The notes under the pieces were generated by a model. It was not told where the DNA came from. It ran no database searches and saw only the letters and a program-made list of their open reading frames with translations. Source: Blastobasis lacticolella (lineage: Eukaryota > Arthropoda > Insecta > Lepidoptera > Blastobasidae). Taken from it: 64,000 bases of DNA. Positions 20,622-32,810 of the stretch are shown here, piece by piece. The position numbers and the translations under genes are program-made. The stretch spans positions 11,009,057-11,073,056 of the forward strand of contig LR990043.1 of the NCBI GenBank assembly GCA_905147135.1, in the 5' to 3' direction. Position 1 is the first letter of the stretch. Each line of letters opens with the position of its first letter.

Positions 20622-21986
20622 ATGAATGGGGAAGAACTATTTTCCGGTATGAGTGACATCAATAATTTTATTTCACGCATCAAGCGTTATTTTATTAGTA
20701 AACGCCTCACTGAAGAGGAAAAGATTGCAACGCTGCCGGCCTACCTATGCGGCCCGGCAGCGGCGTTTATGAATGAATATGAAGGAATAAATGAAACATT
20801 CTCGTTTGATGATCTAATATCTGCCCTGTCAGAAGAATTTTTACCCACCGTTAATTATGTGGAACAATTTTACTCTCGCCAGCATTTGCCGGGCGAGGAT
20901 ATCATAACCTTCTATTATAACCTCTCAGAGATGGCTACAAGAGCGAAGATTGTTGACGAGAAAATATTTATAAGCAGCTTCCTTAAGAAAGCCAGAGGAT
21001 TTTATGCACATAAAGTAAACTCCTCGCTAAAAACATCAAAAGAGCAGTTAAAAGCGCTCATAAAGCAATTAATTATGGTTTACGGGAAACCCGTAGACAC
21101 GAATCCCAAAGTAAAATCTTCGAGCCTTCCATACGCCATGGATGCCCATCAAAGCGTTCCAGTTCATTCCAATAATCCAGTTCAGGGGTCACCAATCTAT
21201 CAAACCCCGCCTAATGTACTTAGCGACACACCTCAAAGGCCGAAGGAACCAAGATATCCGCTAAGATCATATACACGCCAACAGCAGCTGCCTCAGCAGC
21301 CACAACAGCAGGGATACTTTGAGCGGCAACAACCGCATACACGCCAGCGGGCGCAACCTCAGCAGCCGCAGCAGCAGGGAGACTTTGTGCAACATCATAT
21401 CAGAGGTGCATTTGCCACGCAGAACGCACCTATGATGCCACAGCCTTCTTCGGCTAATTTTGATACGGTCAGACCATATATCTTATGTAGATATGGAAGT
21501 AGCCAGGATATTCCTGCGTTAGTCGATACAGGAGCATCTATCTCTTGTGTATCGAAAAGTGTTGTGGATAGAATAGGCTTAAATATGATGAGCTGTGATG
21601 ATATTTATGTCAAAGCCGTGAATGGCGCAAAAATTAACATTTTGGGAAAATGTAGCGAAATAATTAAGATAGATAGTAGGGAATATGTATTACCCCTAGT
21701 CGTAGTGGAACACCTAGGATGTGAGCTCATAATTGGCCAAGATTTTTTATATCGCCACATGGCAAGTATAGATTTTTCTCAAAAATGCGTGACATTGGGA
21801 AAGAACCATCACGTTAACTTTTTATTGAGGAGAAATATATCTAATGATAATGGGAATTTATACCAGGGTTCTCTAGATTCATTAGGGCACCAGGAGCAAT
21901 TTGATTATATTTATTATGCGTCCTTAAACGAAAGGGCTGCGTCTCCAAAATTAATAAATACCGTCACCTCTCCACAGCTTCCATAG
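20622..21986 (+). CDS. gag: Gag-protease of element B
   Basis: 454 codons. The N-terminal ~160 residues resemble a retrotransposon Gag domain (FISRIKRYFISKRL ... LPAYLCGPAAAFM). A glutamine/proline-rich linker follows, with a near-duplicated motif (QQPQQQGYF and QQPQQQGDF). A retroviral-type aspartic protease has DTGAS at residues 302-306 and a second conserved turn (LIIGQDFL). No zinc knuckle is seen. The TAG at 21984-21986 is followed in the same frame by the integrase remnant, so Gag-PR and the rest may once have been one frame. Confidence 0.85.
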   Translation: MNGEELFSGMSDINNFISRIKRYFISKRLTEEEKIATLPAYLCGPAAAFMNEYEGINETFSFDDLISALSEEFLPTVNYVEQFYSRQHLPGEDIITFYYNLSEMATRAKIVDEKIFISSFLKKARGFYAHKVNSSLKTSKEQLKALIKQLIMVYGKPVDTNPKVKSSSLPYAMDAHQSVPVHSNNPVQGSPIYQTPPNVLSDTPQRPKEPRYPLRSYTRQQQLPQQPQQQGYFERQQPHTRQRAQPQQPQQQGDFVQHHIRGAFATQNAPMMPQPSSANFDTVRPYILCRYGSSQDIPALVDTGASISCVSKSVVDRIGLNMMSCDDIYVKAVNGAKINILGKCSEIIKIDSREYVLPLVVVEHLGCELIIGQDFLYRHMASIDFSQKCVTLGKNHHVNFLLRRNISNDNGNLYQGSLDSLGHQEQFDYIYYASLNERAASPKLINTVTSPQLP

Positions 21987-21995
21987 GACAAGCAG

Positions 21996-23000
21996 TTGTC
22001 CTGGTTAAATGATGGTTTGCCTGGTCAGGATCGAGAGAAGTCAAGGAACCCGTCGAATGAACTCTTGGATAGATTAGCATTTGATAGTTCTAATTTTAGT
22101 CGGTCAAACGTGGTGACTACGGACGTGGGAACGTGTGATAAGGTTCCTATTCGTAGTTTTCCAAGTCGTGTTTCGCAGGTGCAGAACGAGAGTCCGAACA
22201 CCCAGGCAGCGGAGATATTGGAGTTAGACATAGTTAGATTATCTAATGTAGAACGGGATTTTGATTTGGCTCGTTGTGCAGGTTGTGAAAAGGTCATCAC
22301 AGATTTTCTTAGTAAAAATCGTTTAGCTGAAGATAATCCGGCTCCGGTGATGAATACTATACCTCCAGATGGGTTAGATTTGTTCACGAGGGCCGAGAGT
22401 CAAACTCATAGTAAAGTTTTTGCTAGGCGTACAGATGAAGTTTGTACTAGGTGTGCAGGTTGGGTTCGCGATATTAAACATGATAAGCTCTTGTGTAAAC
22501 GGGCTCGTCATAGAGTCATGCTACATTATAGGTGCTTTACATTCCCTTTGATTATGTTCGCTTATAATAGTAGTGTGAAGGTTTCCCCGTATATGATGGC
22601 TTTCGGCAGAGAGTCACTATCACCATATGATGCAGAGTTGCGGAGCAATTTAGGCAATGTCGGTGAAACGTTATCTCAGAAGGTTATAAAAATGCGTGCT
22701 TTAACTAATGCCGTGATTGCAAATATTTCCAGAGCACAATTGAAACAGAAGCAGCTGTATGATCGGAAGGCGAGTTCGGTGCGTTTCGAGGTTGATGACC
22801 TCGTATTACTATATACACCCAGACGTCTTTCCGGTAAAACGTTTAAGTTGTGTAGGTTATATAAGGGACCATATGTGGTGGTTAGGTGTATAAACAACAG
22901 AAATTATATAGTCAGAAAGTTGGGTAGAAGGCCAGCCAGACCGCTGGTGGTGCATGTCAACAGAATGAAGAAGTTCCATGTTCGCCCGAGGGTGGTATAG
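21996..23000 (+). pseudogene. Integrase C-terminal remnant of element B
   Basis: 334 codons, same frame as gag. The first ~180 residues match nothing I recognise and probably bridge the deletion of RT and RNase H. From about residue 187 it reads like the end of a Gypsy integrase: MFAYNSSVKVSPYMMAFGRES (end of the core), then a GPY/F module (YKGPYVVV) and a basic tail. The catalytic D, D, E residues are absent, so mobility must depend on another copy. Confidence 0.75.
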
Positions 23001-24447
23001 GCAGCGTCCGAAGATAAGCAGTGGATATTGCTTTTCTATTATTTCCTACCGGTCAGTAAGTTCTATGGTGGAAACTAGTCATAGGTATTGTATTGTTCAT
23101 TGGTATAGTCCGAAGAGCTTGCAGTGTTTACAAGGAGAGTTTTCGTTCTTCTCTTCTTCCATGAGGAAAAATTTCATAACCCTCCTGATGTTCGTAGTAG
23201 GTTAATAAATATTTTTTCTTGACAGCGAGAGAATACAACTGGAGTAACACTATACAGGGTGTAAAAAGACCGTTAGCATTAATTGAAACTTCATATTCTA
23301 CCCATGAAACTGAACAACTTTCCCTAAGAAACATACCCGCGGAAACTCATACTTTAGGCAGAAATCGAGATTCTTTAAAAAAAAAAAAGTTTTTTTTTTG
23401 TACTAAAAAATATCAAGTATCGATAACTAAATCGTTCACAATTAATTTAAACACTCAAAGATCAAATTTAAGTTGAAATAAATGCACTTTAAGTAAAAGC
23501 ACGCAATGGATAGCGTGCAGGCTGGCCGGCCGTACACGTGCGCCTAACTACCTACCTACTAGCTGCCGCGCGCTAACTTTCCACCTACTCGGTGCCGCGC
23601 GCTAGCTACTACCTACAGCGGACGTGCCTGCGCCAATCCGCCACCGGCCGCCCGTGGCCCATGCCCATGGGGCAGCAGCACTGCCATGCTACCACTCAGT
23701 AAAGATCAACACGACAGGGGTACGCATACCTACCTTAATACATTACCTAGACGTTTGCTTACGGTCATTGACATTATACCAGCACCTACCTACCGTCGAT
23801 ATCAGCAGTAAAGTTTACGATCGAAAGTCCTACCTACCTAGGTACATGATTTTATGACGACCATTCACATTACATGAGAATTTAACGTAGTAGGTATCTC
23901 CCGTGGCGCGCACTTGCATGATCAGGCACAGGATCAGCTGTCTACCTACCTAACTTACGTACACGTTTGCTTACGGACATTCACATCATACGAGAATCGA
24001 GCCCAGTACCTACCACCTACCTACTGTCGATATCTGCAGTAAAGTTCACGATCGATAGTCCAATACCTACTAGGAACATGAGAATTGAACGTAGTACCTA
24101 CCTACCACTTGTCATCAGCTGACAGGATGACCGGATACCAAACCAACATGTTTGTATTACGAACATTCCCAATTCCTATCACACGACCGAACCGTGGAGA
24201 CTAAGGCAAAAAAAAATAACTAGGTAGGTATTAATTTGTCAGACACGCACGACACGAGAATAGATACACACTTTAAGAAGAAATAAGTATTAAACCCAGG
24301 TCATTGATCGATAACTTAATACCTACCTTAATTGTAATTGCTCAATCAGATAACAAGAGGTTTACCTACTTCACTTCAGTTCAGAACGTAGGTACTTGAA
24401 CGAACGAATTGAAGTTCGCCCCGAATGGCGGCGTCGCCTTTGTGTTA

Positions 24448-25595
24448 GGCTGGGTCTACATTGTAACATTTTGATGTAGCGCATTTCCGTCAAATGGCGT
24501 GGCACCAATACCGACGTGTGCACGTCACGATCATGACATTTTATTATCAGTCTGGTCGATTTTTGACACGATACGGCAGACGGCTAAATGAATGTCCGAA
24601 ATTAAAATTTCCGATAAATTTCCAATTTGGGTGAACAACCGTTAGTTGCAGTTGAAACTGACGTAGTATAAAATAAAGTAGGCCGTAGTCTCACGGCCGA
24701 TCAAAGTCGGCTCGCCCGATCATCCAAAAGAAACTTAATTTATAGCGAATTAGTATCCATTGCAACTGACGGTTGATCGGCTCCAGCCAAATCGAAGCGA
24801 TGTTGACACTATTAGGAAATACCTGATATGATACGCCCGTAAATCGGAGTCGCACATGAAGGGTTCCACATTGGGATAAATCACATTGCTTGTAGATACA
24901 CCTTTAATTTGTACTTTCATCATCATCATCATCATCATATCAGCCGGAAGACGTCCACTGATGGGCAAAGGCCTCCCCCAGAGATCTTAAGCTTGGCAAT
25001 CCTTCGGGGTATGTCGGTGACCTTAGTTCGCTTGTGGATCTCCTCATTCCTGATTCGATCACACAATGAGACTCCGAGCATTGGCCTTTCCATTGCCCTT
25101 TGGGTGACAATAAGTTTTCTTATAAGGTCTACAGTGAGCGGACACGTCTCTGTTCCCTAGATTTAACTTTACTTTATTTTTATTATTTGTCGGTATAGGC
25201 TACAGTAATACTCAAGGAATTTGTCAAGTACCCATAACGTTTCAAAAGAGACAGCCCTAAACACGAAAAATGATACTTGCTGATCATGATGATATGATGT
25301 CAATGATTTTACACCGTGAAAATTTCGATAATTCCCGTTGTCCCCCATTTCATCCTAAAAATGATACAAATTTGGACGCGGTGATAAAGCCACTACCTTG
25401 TCGTGTAGTGTCGTGATGCGTCAAAAGTATGTCGGTTTCATACATTTACTATGGGAAAGCGATAGAGAGAGAGAAAGAGATAGAGACACGCTACGATACG
25501 ACACTTCACATTAATGTGTTATTTAACCAAAGTAAATGTATGACACCGGTATGCTTCTGCCGCGTCACGTCAGGACACGATAGTGTGTACCAGCC
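24448..25595. mobile_element. P: PIF/Harbinger-like non-autonomous element
   Basis: Flanked by TTA (24445-24447, 25596-25598) with inverted ends GGCTGGGTCTACA and TGTGTACCAGCC. This size and TTA duplication fit PIF/Harbinger elements. It contains an RTE fragment and no transposase. Confidence 0.65.
24918..25160 (-). mobile_element. RTE-type LINE 3' fragment
   Basis: The minus strand ends with a short coding tail (AFAHQWTSSG then stop) and a (GAT)n tail (plus-strand CAT repeats at 24918-24938). This is typical of 5'-truncated lepidopteran RTE copies. Confidence 0.7.
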
Positions 25596-26560
25596 TTAGG
25601 ATGCGCGCGCGCGGGTTTTTACCGAATCTAGGATCAAAAGAAATTGCCGACACCGGCGGCGCGACTGTTCTTCCTTCTTTCTTTCTTCAGTTCGGTTGCA
25701 AACGCGATACCAATACGACATTGTTACGGCGAAAGTGATTTGTGTTCTCACAAGTTTAAAAAGTATTTTCAAGTGTGTTTTGTGATGCCTCGTGCAAATG
25801 AAAGACATCGTTACGATGCTCAGGAATATTTTAACATGCTAATGTGTTATGGTGCCAATTGGAGCCGCATCTAATTCGGCGCTCGCGAAACGTGGAGTAG
25901 GTAAGTACCTAGGTACATTGCTTTGCTTGTTATCTTCGGTTTGTACGTGTGTGCATAGTGATGCTAGCTCATGTTATACTGGCGGTAAATAGGTTGATGT
26001 GCTGCCATCTGTACCTACTAAATTTTGTAATGTAATTTAAACAAAAAGCATGTGGTACTAAAATTCTGAACAGCTGAAGACAGAAGGTTGAAATTTTAAC
26101 AGCGTCTGCGCCATCAAAAGTTAGGAAGATAGCAAGTACTAATCGAAAACAGTCTGCAACTTATGGTTTGGCAGTTATTTAAGTTTAAATAAGGGAATTT
26201 TGAGCCTTATTTGCTTTGATTAACAGGTGTTAGGTACCAGGTGGTACTATTTTGACGAGAACCTCATTTGCTTTGTGCGGCCACTAACGGGGAAAAAACC
26301 ATCGTGCAGTAGGTTTTTCCCCGTACTAGTTAGGTAGAATACGTCAAAGCGGCCGCCGCGCGGGGTCAGTGACCACTGGTCACGTGGGCCAGCGAGAGGC
26401 GTGCGCCAGAAGTTGTACATTGCGCGTCGCAATTAATTATTTATTTTAGGTAGCGAAATTATGAAGTCATTTCCGCGGGTATGTTTCTTTGGGAAAGTTG
26501 TTCAGTTTCATGGGTAGAATATGGGGTTTCAATTAATGCTAGCGGTCTTTTTACACCCTG

Positions 26561-27643
26561 TATACTGATGGTCTAGTGATGATGGTCTCAAATTCTATAT
26601 AGGACCAGAGATATTTATGCTTATCCATTAGGGTAAATTTTATCATTTTTGGTCAAGCACTTCAAAGGTTCATTTTTTATCAATGAGGTAAAGTAAATTG
26701 GATAGGGTTTAGGTGTTGTAAGATACGGATATTTTTTTAATTGGGTTTTCGTCATCATCAAGTTGGAGTCATGTTATATTGGGTCTGACGTTAGAAGTTC
26801 TAGAAGGATTTCCTATGGTTCCCAGTGTGTGATCCACTTAGGTGGTCGGGAGGCTATTTAGTTTATGGAAAGGATAAGCCTTTAGATATTATAAACGAGT
26901 TATGGATAGTTCAGATTTATACTGGGAATAAAATAAAAAGATTTGTTTGAGTTGATCTCAAGGATATTTAATCGTGTATGGTGTATGTTTCTTTCCCTAC
27001 CTTTTATTTAATGTATAATTTTTAATGTATGTCTTGTGTTTCCCATGTGGCGATTTCTTCACAATGTCGCGGTTGGTGAGCGGGCCACTACTGTGGTGCG
27101 CTACACCAATCGTAAACGAGAGCCAAATGCGAGATGTTCCGAACGTGACATCTCTTCGCTGGTCGTTCACCAGCTTTATTGTTATTCGGCTAAAAGAAAA
27201 TCAGCAAGTTTAATATCAAATATTTAAGAGAATGATTTATAAATATTTAAGTTTCAATAAGAATTTTTTTATAATCAATATGAACAATAGGGAAAGTTCT
27301 TGGGGTTTATTTCTCCATTTAGAAAGAAAGGGGTATACTTCGTATTCGTCTCTTTGGGTACAATTACTTTTTCAGTATATGGACGATCGCTTTGGATTTT
27401 TTATTTTTCAAAGGAAATAAGTTCGCGGTCCATACCTGATGAAGTGGAGGGGTGATCCAACCGGTTCACCCGTTCACGAGTGCTTGTACGCATTTGTCCT
27501 AGGAATATGCTGACTTAGGGGCTTGATAGGTCAGAATAATGTAGGCAACCATTCTAAATCCCATATGGGATATGGTGCGACATGTGTTGTGTCACAGCTG
27601 TCATTTATAGTCTGACCAGAGATTTGGATTGAGTAGGAGCATA
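26561..27643. other. Non-coding 3' part of element B
   Basis: No convincing gene; the longest frames are about 60 codons without recognisable motifs. A role as an untranslated region or degraded env position is possible, but nothing supports env. Confidence 0.4.
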
Positions 27644-28965
27644 AGCAGATACTACACACACGATATATATCGTGATTCACGCAGTATCACGATATTTATC
27701 GAGTGTGTAGCCTAGAGTATCACGAATCGTGATACGGATCACAGAATTTCCGAAAATCCAGAAATCTACGATCCGTATCAACTATCGTGGGATATATATC
27801 GAGCGTCTAGTATCTAGTCGATATTTATCACGACATTTCTGTCAAACTGACAGATAAATAACGTAATTTCAAATTTATTTTCATTGTTTGTGTTTATTTT
27901 CAAGCTGCTGTGGCCACTATGGACCTGGACAAATACTATAAAAGTATAAAAAGTCAGCAAGATCCTCATCCTCATAATTTTTGTCATTTTTTTCTCTTCA
28001 CGCGTCTTTTTAATCCTAATGCTAATACTATAGCAACGCTAGCTTTATCAGTCATTTTAAATATACGTAATAATCGTAAATATACACCAGCGATGCGTCA
28101 AAAATGCTTTTTTTTTAGGCTAGGCATTGGCAACTTAGTCTATTCAGCCATCAAAATGAATGAAAGAATGCACAGACTAATAAAAATATCGACGATTCTT
28201 ATCGTGTGTGTAGGGTCGACTTGCGATCCAAAATATTACTCGATATGGATCACGATACGTATCACGATATATATCGTGATTCACGCAGGATCACGATATT
28301 TATCGAGTGTGTAGCCTAGAGTATCACGAATCGTGATACGGATCACAGGATTTCCGAAAATCCAGAAATCCACTTTTGGATCGCAAGTCGACCCTACACA
28401 CACGATAAGAATCGTCGATATTTTCATTAGTCTGTGCATTCTTTCATTCATTTTGATGGCTGAATAGACCAAGTTGCCAATGCCTAGCCTAAAAAAAAGC
28501 ATTTTTGACGCGTCGCTGGTGTATATTTACGATTTTTAAGTATTTTTACCAAAATGACTGATAAAGCTAGCGTTGCTATAGTATTAGCATTAGGATTAAA
28601 AAGACGCGTGAAGAGAAAAAAATTAGTAAAATTATGAGGATGAGGATCTTGTTGACTTTTTATACTTTTATAGTAACTGTAAAGGTCCATAGTGGTCACA
28701 GCAGCTTGAAAATAAATACAAACAATGAAAATAAATTAGAAATTACGTTATTTATCTGTCAGTTTAACAGAAATGTCGTGATAAATATCGACTAGGTACT
28801 AGACGCTCGATATATATCGCACGATACTTGATACGGATCGTAGATTTCTGGATTTTCGGAAATCCTGTGATCCGTATCACGATTCGTGATACTCTAGGCT
28901 ACACACTCGATAAATATCGTGATCCTGCGTGAATCACGATATATATCGTGTGTGTAGTATCCGCT
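27644..28965. mobile_element. Foldback element with ~590-bp arms
   Basis: Left arm 27644-28233 and right arm 28374-28965 are inverted copies, starting AGCAGATACTACACACACG and flanked by ATA. The 140-bp centre (28234-28373) contains a further copy of the outermost ~110 bp. Each arm holds the same reading frame in opposite directions: 27910-28314 plus, begins MATMDLDKYYKSIKSQQ; its mirror 28281-28699 minus is broken by a frameshift. I do not recognise that protein. Confidence 0.8.
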
Positions 28966-29005
28966 ATAGAGTTGGCATATGAATTTAAGGGACATCTTTG
29001 TATAC

Positions 29006-29593
29006 CTTGTCTAAAATAGGATGATAATTTTGACAGATCACAGTAGGGATGTGGTTGTGTAAAATCGTTAATGAATCTATTCGATTATCGATTATCATTC
29101 TCATAGAACTTGGAATCGATAGTTGCATGGTTATGCTATACGTATTATACAAAATAAACTATTTATTTTCTTCTGAATTAATAATTTATTAATACGACAT
29201 TAAAAACCCTTCTACAACGACGATTATGGCACTTACGTATTTCTATTCGGTCAGTCATCCTATTACGTAGAATACGCGCGACTCGAAATTATTGTTGTTG
29301 TGAAAAGTCTCTTAAGGTGAAATCTAAACAATGAATAAGAGTTTAGTTACAAAAAATAAAAAGGTTACCTAAATGTTAATTTTAAATATTCGATTATATT
29401 ATATTAATACCGATTTTCAATTGTCTGTTGTTATTCGTTATTCGTGGTACTTCACTAAAGGGGCGGGGCCTGTCTATGAAGTACCACATTTTCCGTAGTA
29501 CATTTTACCTAAAAAAACACAAAACTTTACAGGCGTGCGCCAAAGACCAACAATTAGTGAGCTGTCAAAATTATCATCCTATTTTAGACAAAG
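29006..29593 (-). mobile_element. MITE family G, copy 3 (inverted)
   Basis: Reverse-orientation copy of 11617-12199, inserted in the 3' region of element B. Ends CTTGTCTAAAATAGG and CCTATTTTAGACAAAG. Confidence 0.7.
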
Positions 29594-30612
29594 CATAGTA
29601 AGCTCTTCTTGGGTTGACCATAGACTTACAATATCTCTTTGGTATCAATGGGGTCACAGATTCGGTCAGGGACCAATTACTAATTTAGGAAGGTTGTCAA
29701 TGTCTCGTTTGACCACAGACCAATTAATCTTTTTGCTTATCTGTGTACCAGGTCGGTTCACAGACACGGTCGTGGACCAACCAGTTTTCTGAAATAGGTT
29801 ATATAATATTAAAGTTGCGTGGGTTTGGTATATTAACCTGACATTGACATCATAAGTTATTTTATAGTAGGAATATTTCGTTGAATGATTTGATATGGGA
29901 AGGTGTTCTTGGTTTGCAGATTGTAGGAAGTCGTAATGTGCAGTTTTACAGCAATTATTTTTTGCTCTAACTACAACTTGCTGATTTTCGTTCTGTTTGC
30001 ATGGCTCGTACATATTGTTGTATTATTTTTTTTTATGGATTTCATATAAAGATATTTCAAGATAAGTTACTATTAAGGATCGAAGGAAGGCCATATTGTT
30101 TAATTGATAATGGACAAGTCAACTATAATATACAGATAGACTATGGTCATTATGACAATATTTGATTAATGTTAAAGTATTTATTTATGAAAATATGGCC
30201 ATTCTGCGGTGAAAAATATTTTTCTTCATACATGTATAAGGTTAGGGCAGATTATGGTTAGAACTTTGCATTGTTATAGGATTATTTGAATTTTGCTTTG
30301 AAGAAGTAAATAAGTCAAGACAGTTTTGTGATAAGGTTCTGTAGGCCTTGTGCAGATTGGCATGGTTTTTTACGGGGTTTTGCCCAGCCTTGCTTTTGGG
30401 AGATGGCTCCCAAAAGCAAAATCCGTAGCAGGGTTCTTCTGCACAATGCCGGTAGTTAGATTGATTCCCCGTTTAGGTAGAATAATTTAAGTCTTAGTAA
30501 GTAGTTATTAATCCGATATTAGGATTTAATCATTGTATTCGAGGGGATTAAGAATATACTAAATTTTTTTAAGAAATTACTACTTAATTTCTTTATTTGG
30601 GGCGGGGGTAGA
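29594..30612. other. Non-coding 3' part of element B up to the purine tract
   Basis: AT-rich with no recognisable gene. A short inverted segment (TTTTGGGAGATGGCTCCCAAAA) lies at 30395-30418. Ends with a purine-rich tract before the LTR. Confidence 0.4.
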
Positions 30613-31012
30613 TGTAGCGTGTGTGCTCATGCAGGCCTTAGGTAAGGACGGGTTCTAGGACAGGTAGGTGTCGGAGGCCGTATGTTTGAACGGGCTCTAA
30701 GTTAGGTAGGCATTCGGGTTGGCCTGCTGCTCCTGTAGGGTAACCGGGGCTCTAGTCGGTTAAGTAGGTTAGAGCAAGTAGGATATAGGCGTGTAGGTTT
30801 AGATAGGTCGGAGCAAGTAGGACGCAAGCTATTAGCTTGCGTCTATGGGCACACATAGCACTGGCTAGGTGGTAATTCAAATGTGTTCCATTTGAATTAG
30901 ATCTAAAGTATTATATGTATTTTATATCATTCTTTAAACCAAACTTATCAATATAGTATCAATTAATCCTTTGCATTTTTACTTTAAACTCAATATAGCA
31001 AGCAGTGCTACA
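30613..31012 (+). repeat. 3' LTR of element B
   Basis: 400 bp, TGTAGCG...GTGCTACA, followed by the GTAC duplication. It contains internal direct motifs (taagtaggttagagcaagtagg and aggtcggagcaagtagg) and a palindrome (gacgcaagctattagcttgcgtc). Confidence 0.9.
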
Positions 31013-31016
31013 GTAC

Positions 31017-32209
31017 CTAACAGAACAAACCACCCCAGCACAACAAAAGTAAAATAAGAATTAAAATCATAATACTTAGGTACTTATTAACTAAAGGCCT
31101 AAAAACAGTATCTAAGTAGGTTAGGTAGATAGGAACCTACGTAAATAAAAAACAAAACATGTTAATCAGTCTGGAAGACAGCCGGACCCGCGGTGTGGAC
31201 TGCCGCAGGTACTTAAACTAAATAAAAATAAACATAGTCAGCTACGTACTAAAGTAGATATCTACTACACTAAAACGGGATTCGTTCAATTGACAAAATG
31301 GCTCTACACAGATAGGTAAGTACTAGGTACCTACTAACACGGTTCCCTCATCTAAGTACCTACGTACCTAAGGAACCACTTATGAATCTAGTTTTGGTGA
31401 AACACATTACAGACAGGTTCCACTAAATACCTACATGTTTTTATGAAAAGACTACCTATTTCCTGTCGGAAAAGAACCGAGCGCGGCGGTTGCGCTTCTA
31501 ACGTCACTATTAGGTGGTAGGTAGCGTCTCCTAGTCTAGCTAGCACCTAGACCCTTAAAGCATGTAGGTACGTGCCTTTTAAACGTTATTTTATGGAAAC
31601 AAACAGTGTCAGGTGCCAGCGCAGTTAACCACACTTTCTTGCTTTCTTGTGGCTCGATGACCGATATGTAAATACACTCATACACACAGCTACACAACAC
31701 TACAGCATGCACTGGTTGCTATGCAATACGTAAGTAGGTAGGTAACATGGTCTTTGGCCTACTGCTTGGTTGCACTCATGCACAGAATAATGATTATCAC
31801 AATACTTAAACTGTTGAACATTGTACACAAACAAGACTACGTTAATATTGGTACCTGAAGCAATAAATCATTCATTCATTCATATCGTTTACAGTCTTAT
31901 CACAGTTATTTTCACAGTACTTAGGTATCCTATACATACAACGCAACAAACAATCACACCGATCACGCGAAAAGCTAAAAACCGAATAAACGAACACGAC
32001 TCAAAAATAGGTACATTTTAACACAAGAAGCCACGCTGTCGGCGTCAGCGGTTCAATCAAACGACACACCCAAGTGCAGCACGCACACTGCCAAAACTCC
32101 GGCGTGTCGACACATGGGCCTCGTGGCGGAGTATTTCCCGCGACTTTCGGCGCGGCGCACGGGGCGGCGGGTGGCGGGAGGCGAGGCGGGAGGCGTGGCA
32201 GCAGGCAGC
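31017..32209. other. E1 body, non-coding
   Basis: From about 31230 it matches E2 from 45345 onward (for example the 'gttccactaaatacctacatg' region). No gene. A GC-rich patch lies at 32110-32210. Confidence 0.6.
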
Positions 32210-32217
32210 GCTTTAGG

Positions 32218-32559
32218 CAGCGTTGCCAGATCGTACCTTTTAGTACGATTTACGTACTATTTGGCCGACTGTCGTACCTTAAGCGTACTTTGCTTAGTAC
32301 GTTGCTGAATTTAGCTGAGGGGGGTAGTCACTTCAACTTTCCTGTGCGCAAAATACTGAAAAATAATGGGAAGGAAGGGTTGATTTTAGCCACCGGCAAC
32401 AAAATAACGTCATTAATTGACTAAAAATCATCCCCCCCCCCCCCCCCAAGGCCGATAAAATATTGAAGATAATAAGAAGAAATCGTAACTTTTTAGCAAT
32501 TTTCGTACTATTTTAAGAGCCCAGACGTACTTTTTTGGAAACTACTGCTGGTAACACTG
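32218..32559. mobile_element. K: hAT-like MITE, 342 bp
   Basis: Ends CAGCGTTGCCAG and CTGGTAACACTG, with the 8-bp duplication GCTTTAGG at 32210-32217 and 32560-32567. It is absent at the equivalent point of E2. It contains a run of about 18 C at 32432-32449. Confidence 0.85.
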
Positions 32560-32810
32560 GCTTTAGGGATCCGCGTGTTAGGGGTCGTACTTATTTCGCC
32601 TCTTATGTTCTCCTGGTAGATGCACCGTAATGTTGATTGTGTTTATTTAATAAAGTGAGGCTCAAACAAGTCCAACAGTGGACTAATAATAATCCTTATG
32701 ATGTCAGTGATGGAATACATTTGCTTACCACTATTTTATCGGGTAATTTGTACAGTCAGTAATTACTAAAATTGTGTTTGGGTCCGTGTTTCACCTAGGT
32801 GACCTAGGTT

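Larger units (their letters stand above)
23255..26560. mobile_element. F: TA-flanked element with ~90-bp inverted repeats
   Basis: Starts CAGGGTGTAAAAAGACCG and ends with the inverse at 26560, with TA on each side (23253-23254, 26561-26562). The inverted repeats run about 90 bp with roughly four mismatches. The first eight bases equal those of E1/E2, suggesting one superfamily. The interior is non-coding, with CTACCTAC-rich stretches (23540-24130) and nested element P. Confidence 0.82.
14913..31012 (+). mobile_element. Element B: LTR retrotransposon lacking reverse transcriptase
   Basis: The 3' LTR is 30613-31012 (400 bp, TGTAGCG...GTGCTACA). The 5' LTR is split by element C into 14913-15064 and about 20105-20356. 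It is flanked by GTAC (14909-14912 and 31013-31016). Coding remains are gag-protease (20622-21986) and an integrase tail (21996-23000); RT and RNase H are deleted. A long non-coding 3' part holds element F, a foldback element and MITE G3. About 5.8 kb is its own sequence. A purine tract precedes the 3' LTR (ggggcgggggtaga). Confidence 0.88.

Noticed and set aside
27910..28314. 134-codon frame as a host gene
   Set aside because: It lies within a foldback arm and its mirror is in the other arm, so it is element sequence. No family is recognised.
27650..28960. CRISPR-like or phage-like repeat array because of recurring cgatatatatcg motifs
   Set aside because: The repeats are inverted arms of one element without regular spacers, in a eukaryotic genome.
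26561..30612. An env gene in the long 3' part of element B
   Set aside because: No frame with a signal peptide, cleavage site or membrane anchor remains; the longest frames are short and unlike Env.
32432..32449. Poly-C run as a functional site
   Set aside because: A single homopolymer in a hAT-like MITE, best explained by slippage or assembly uncertainty.
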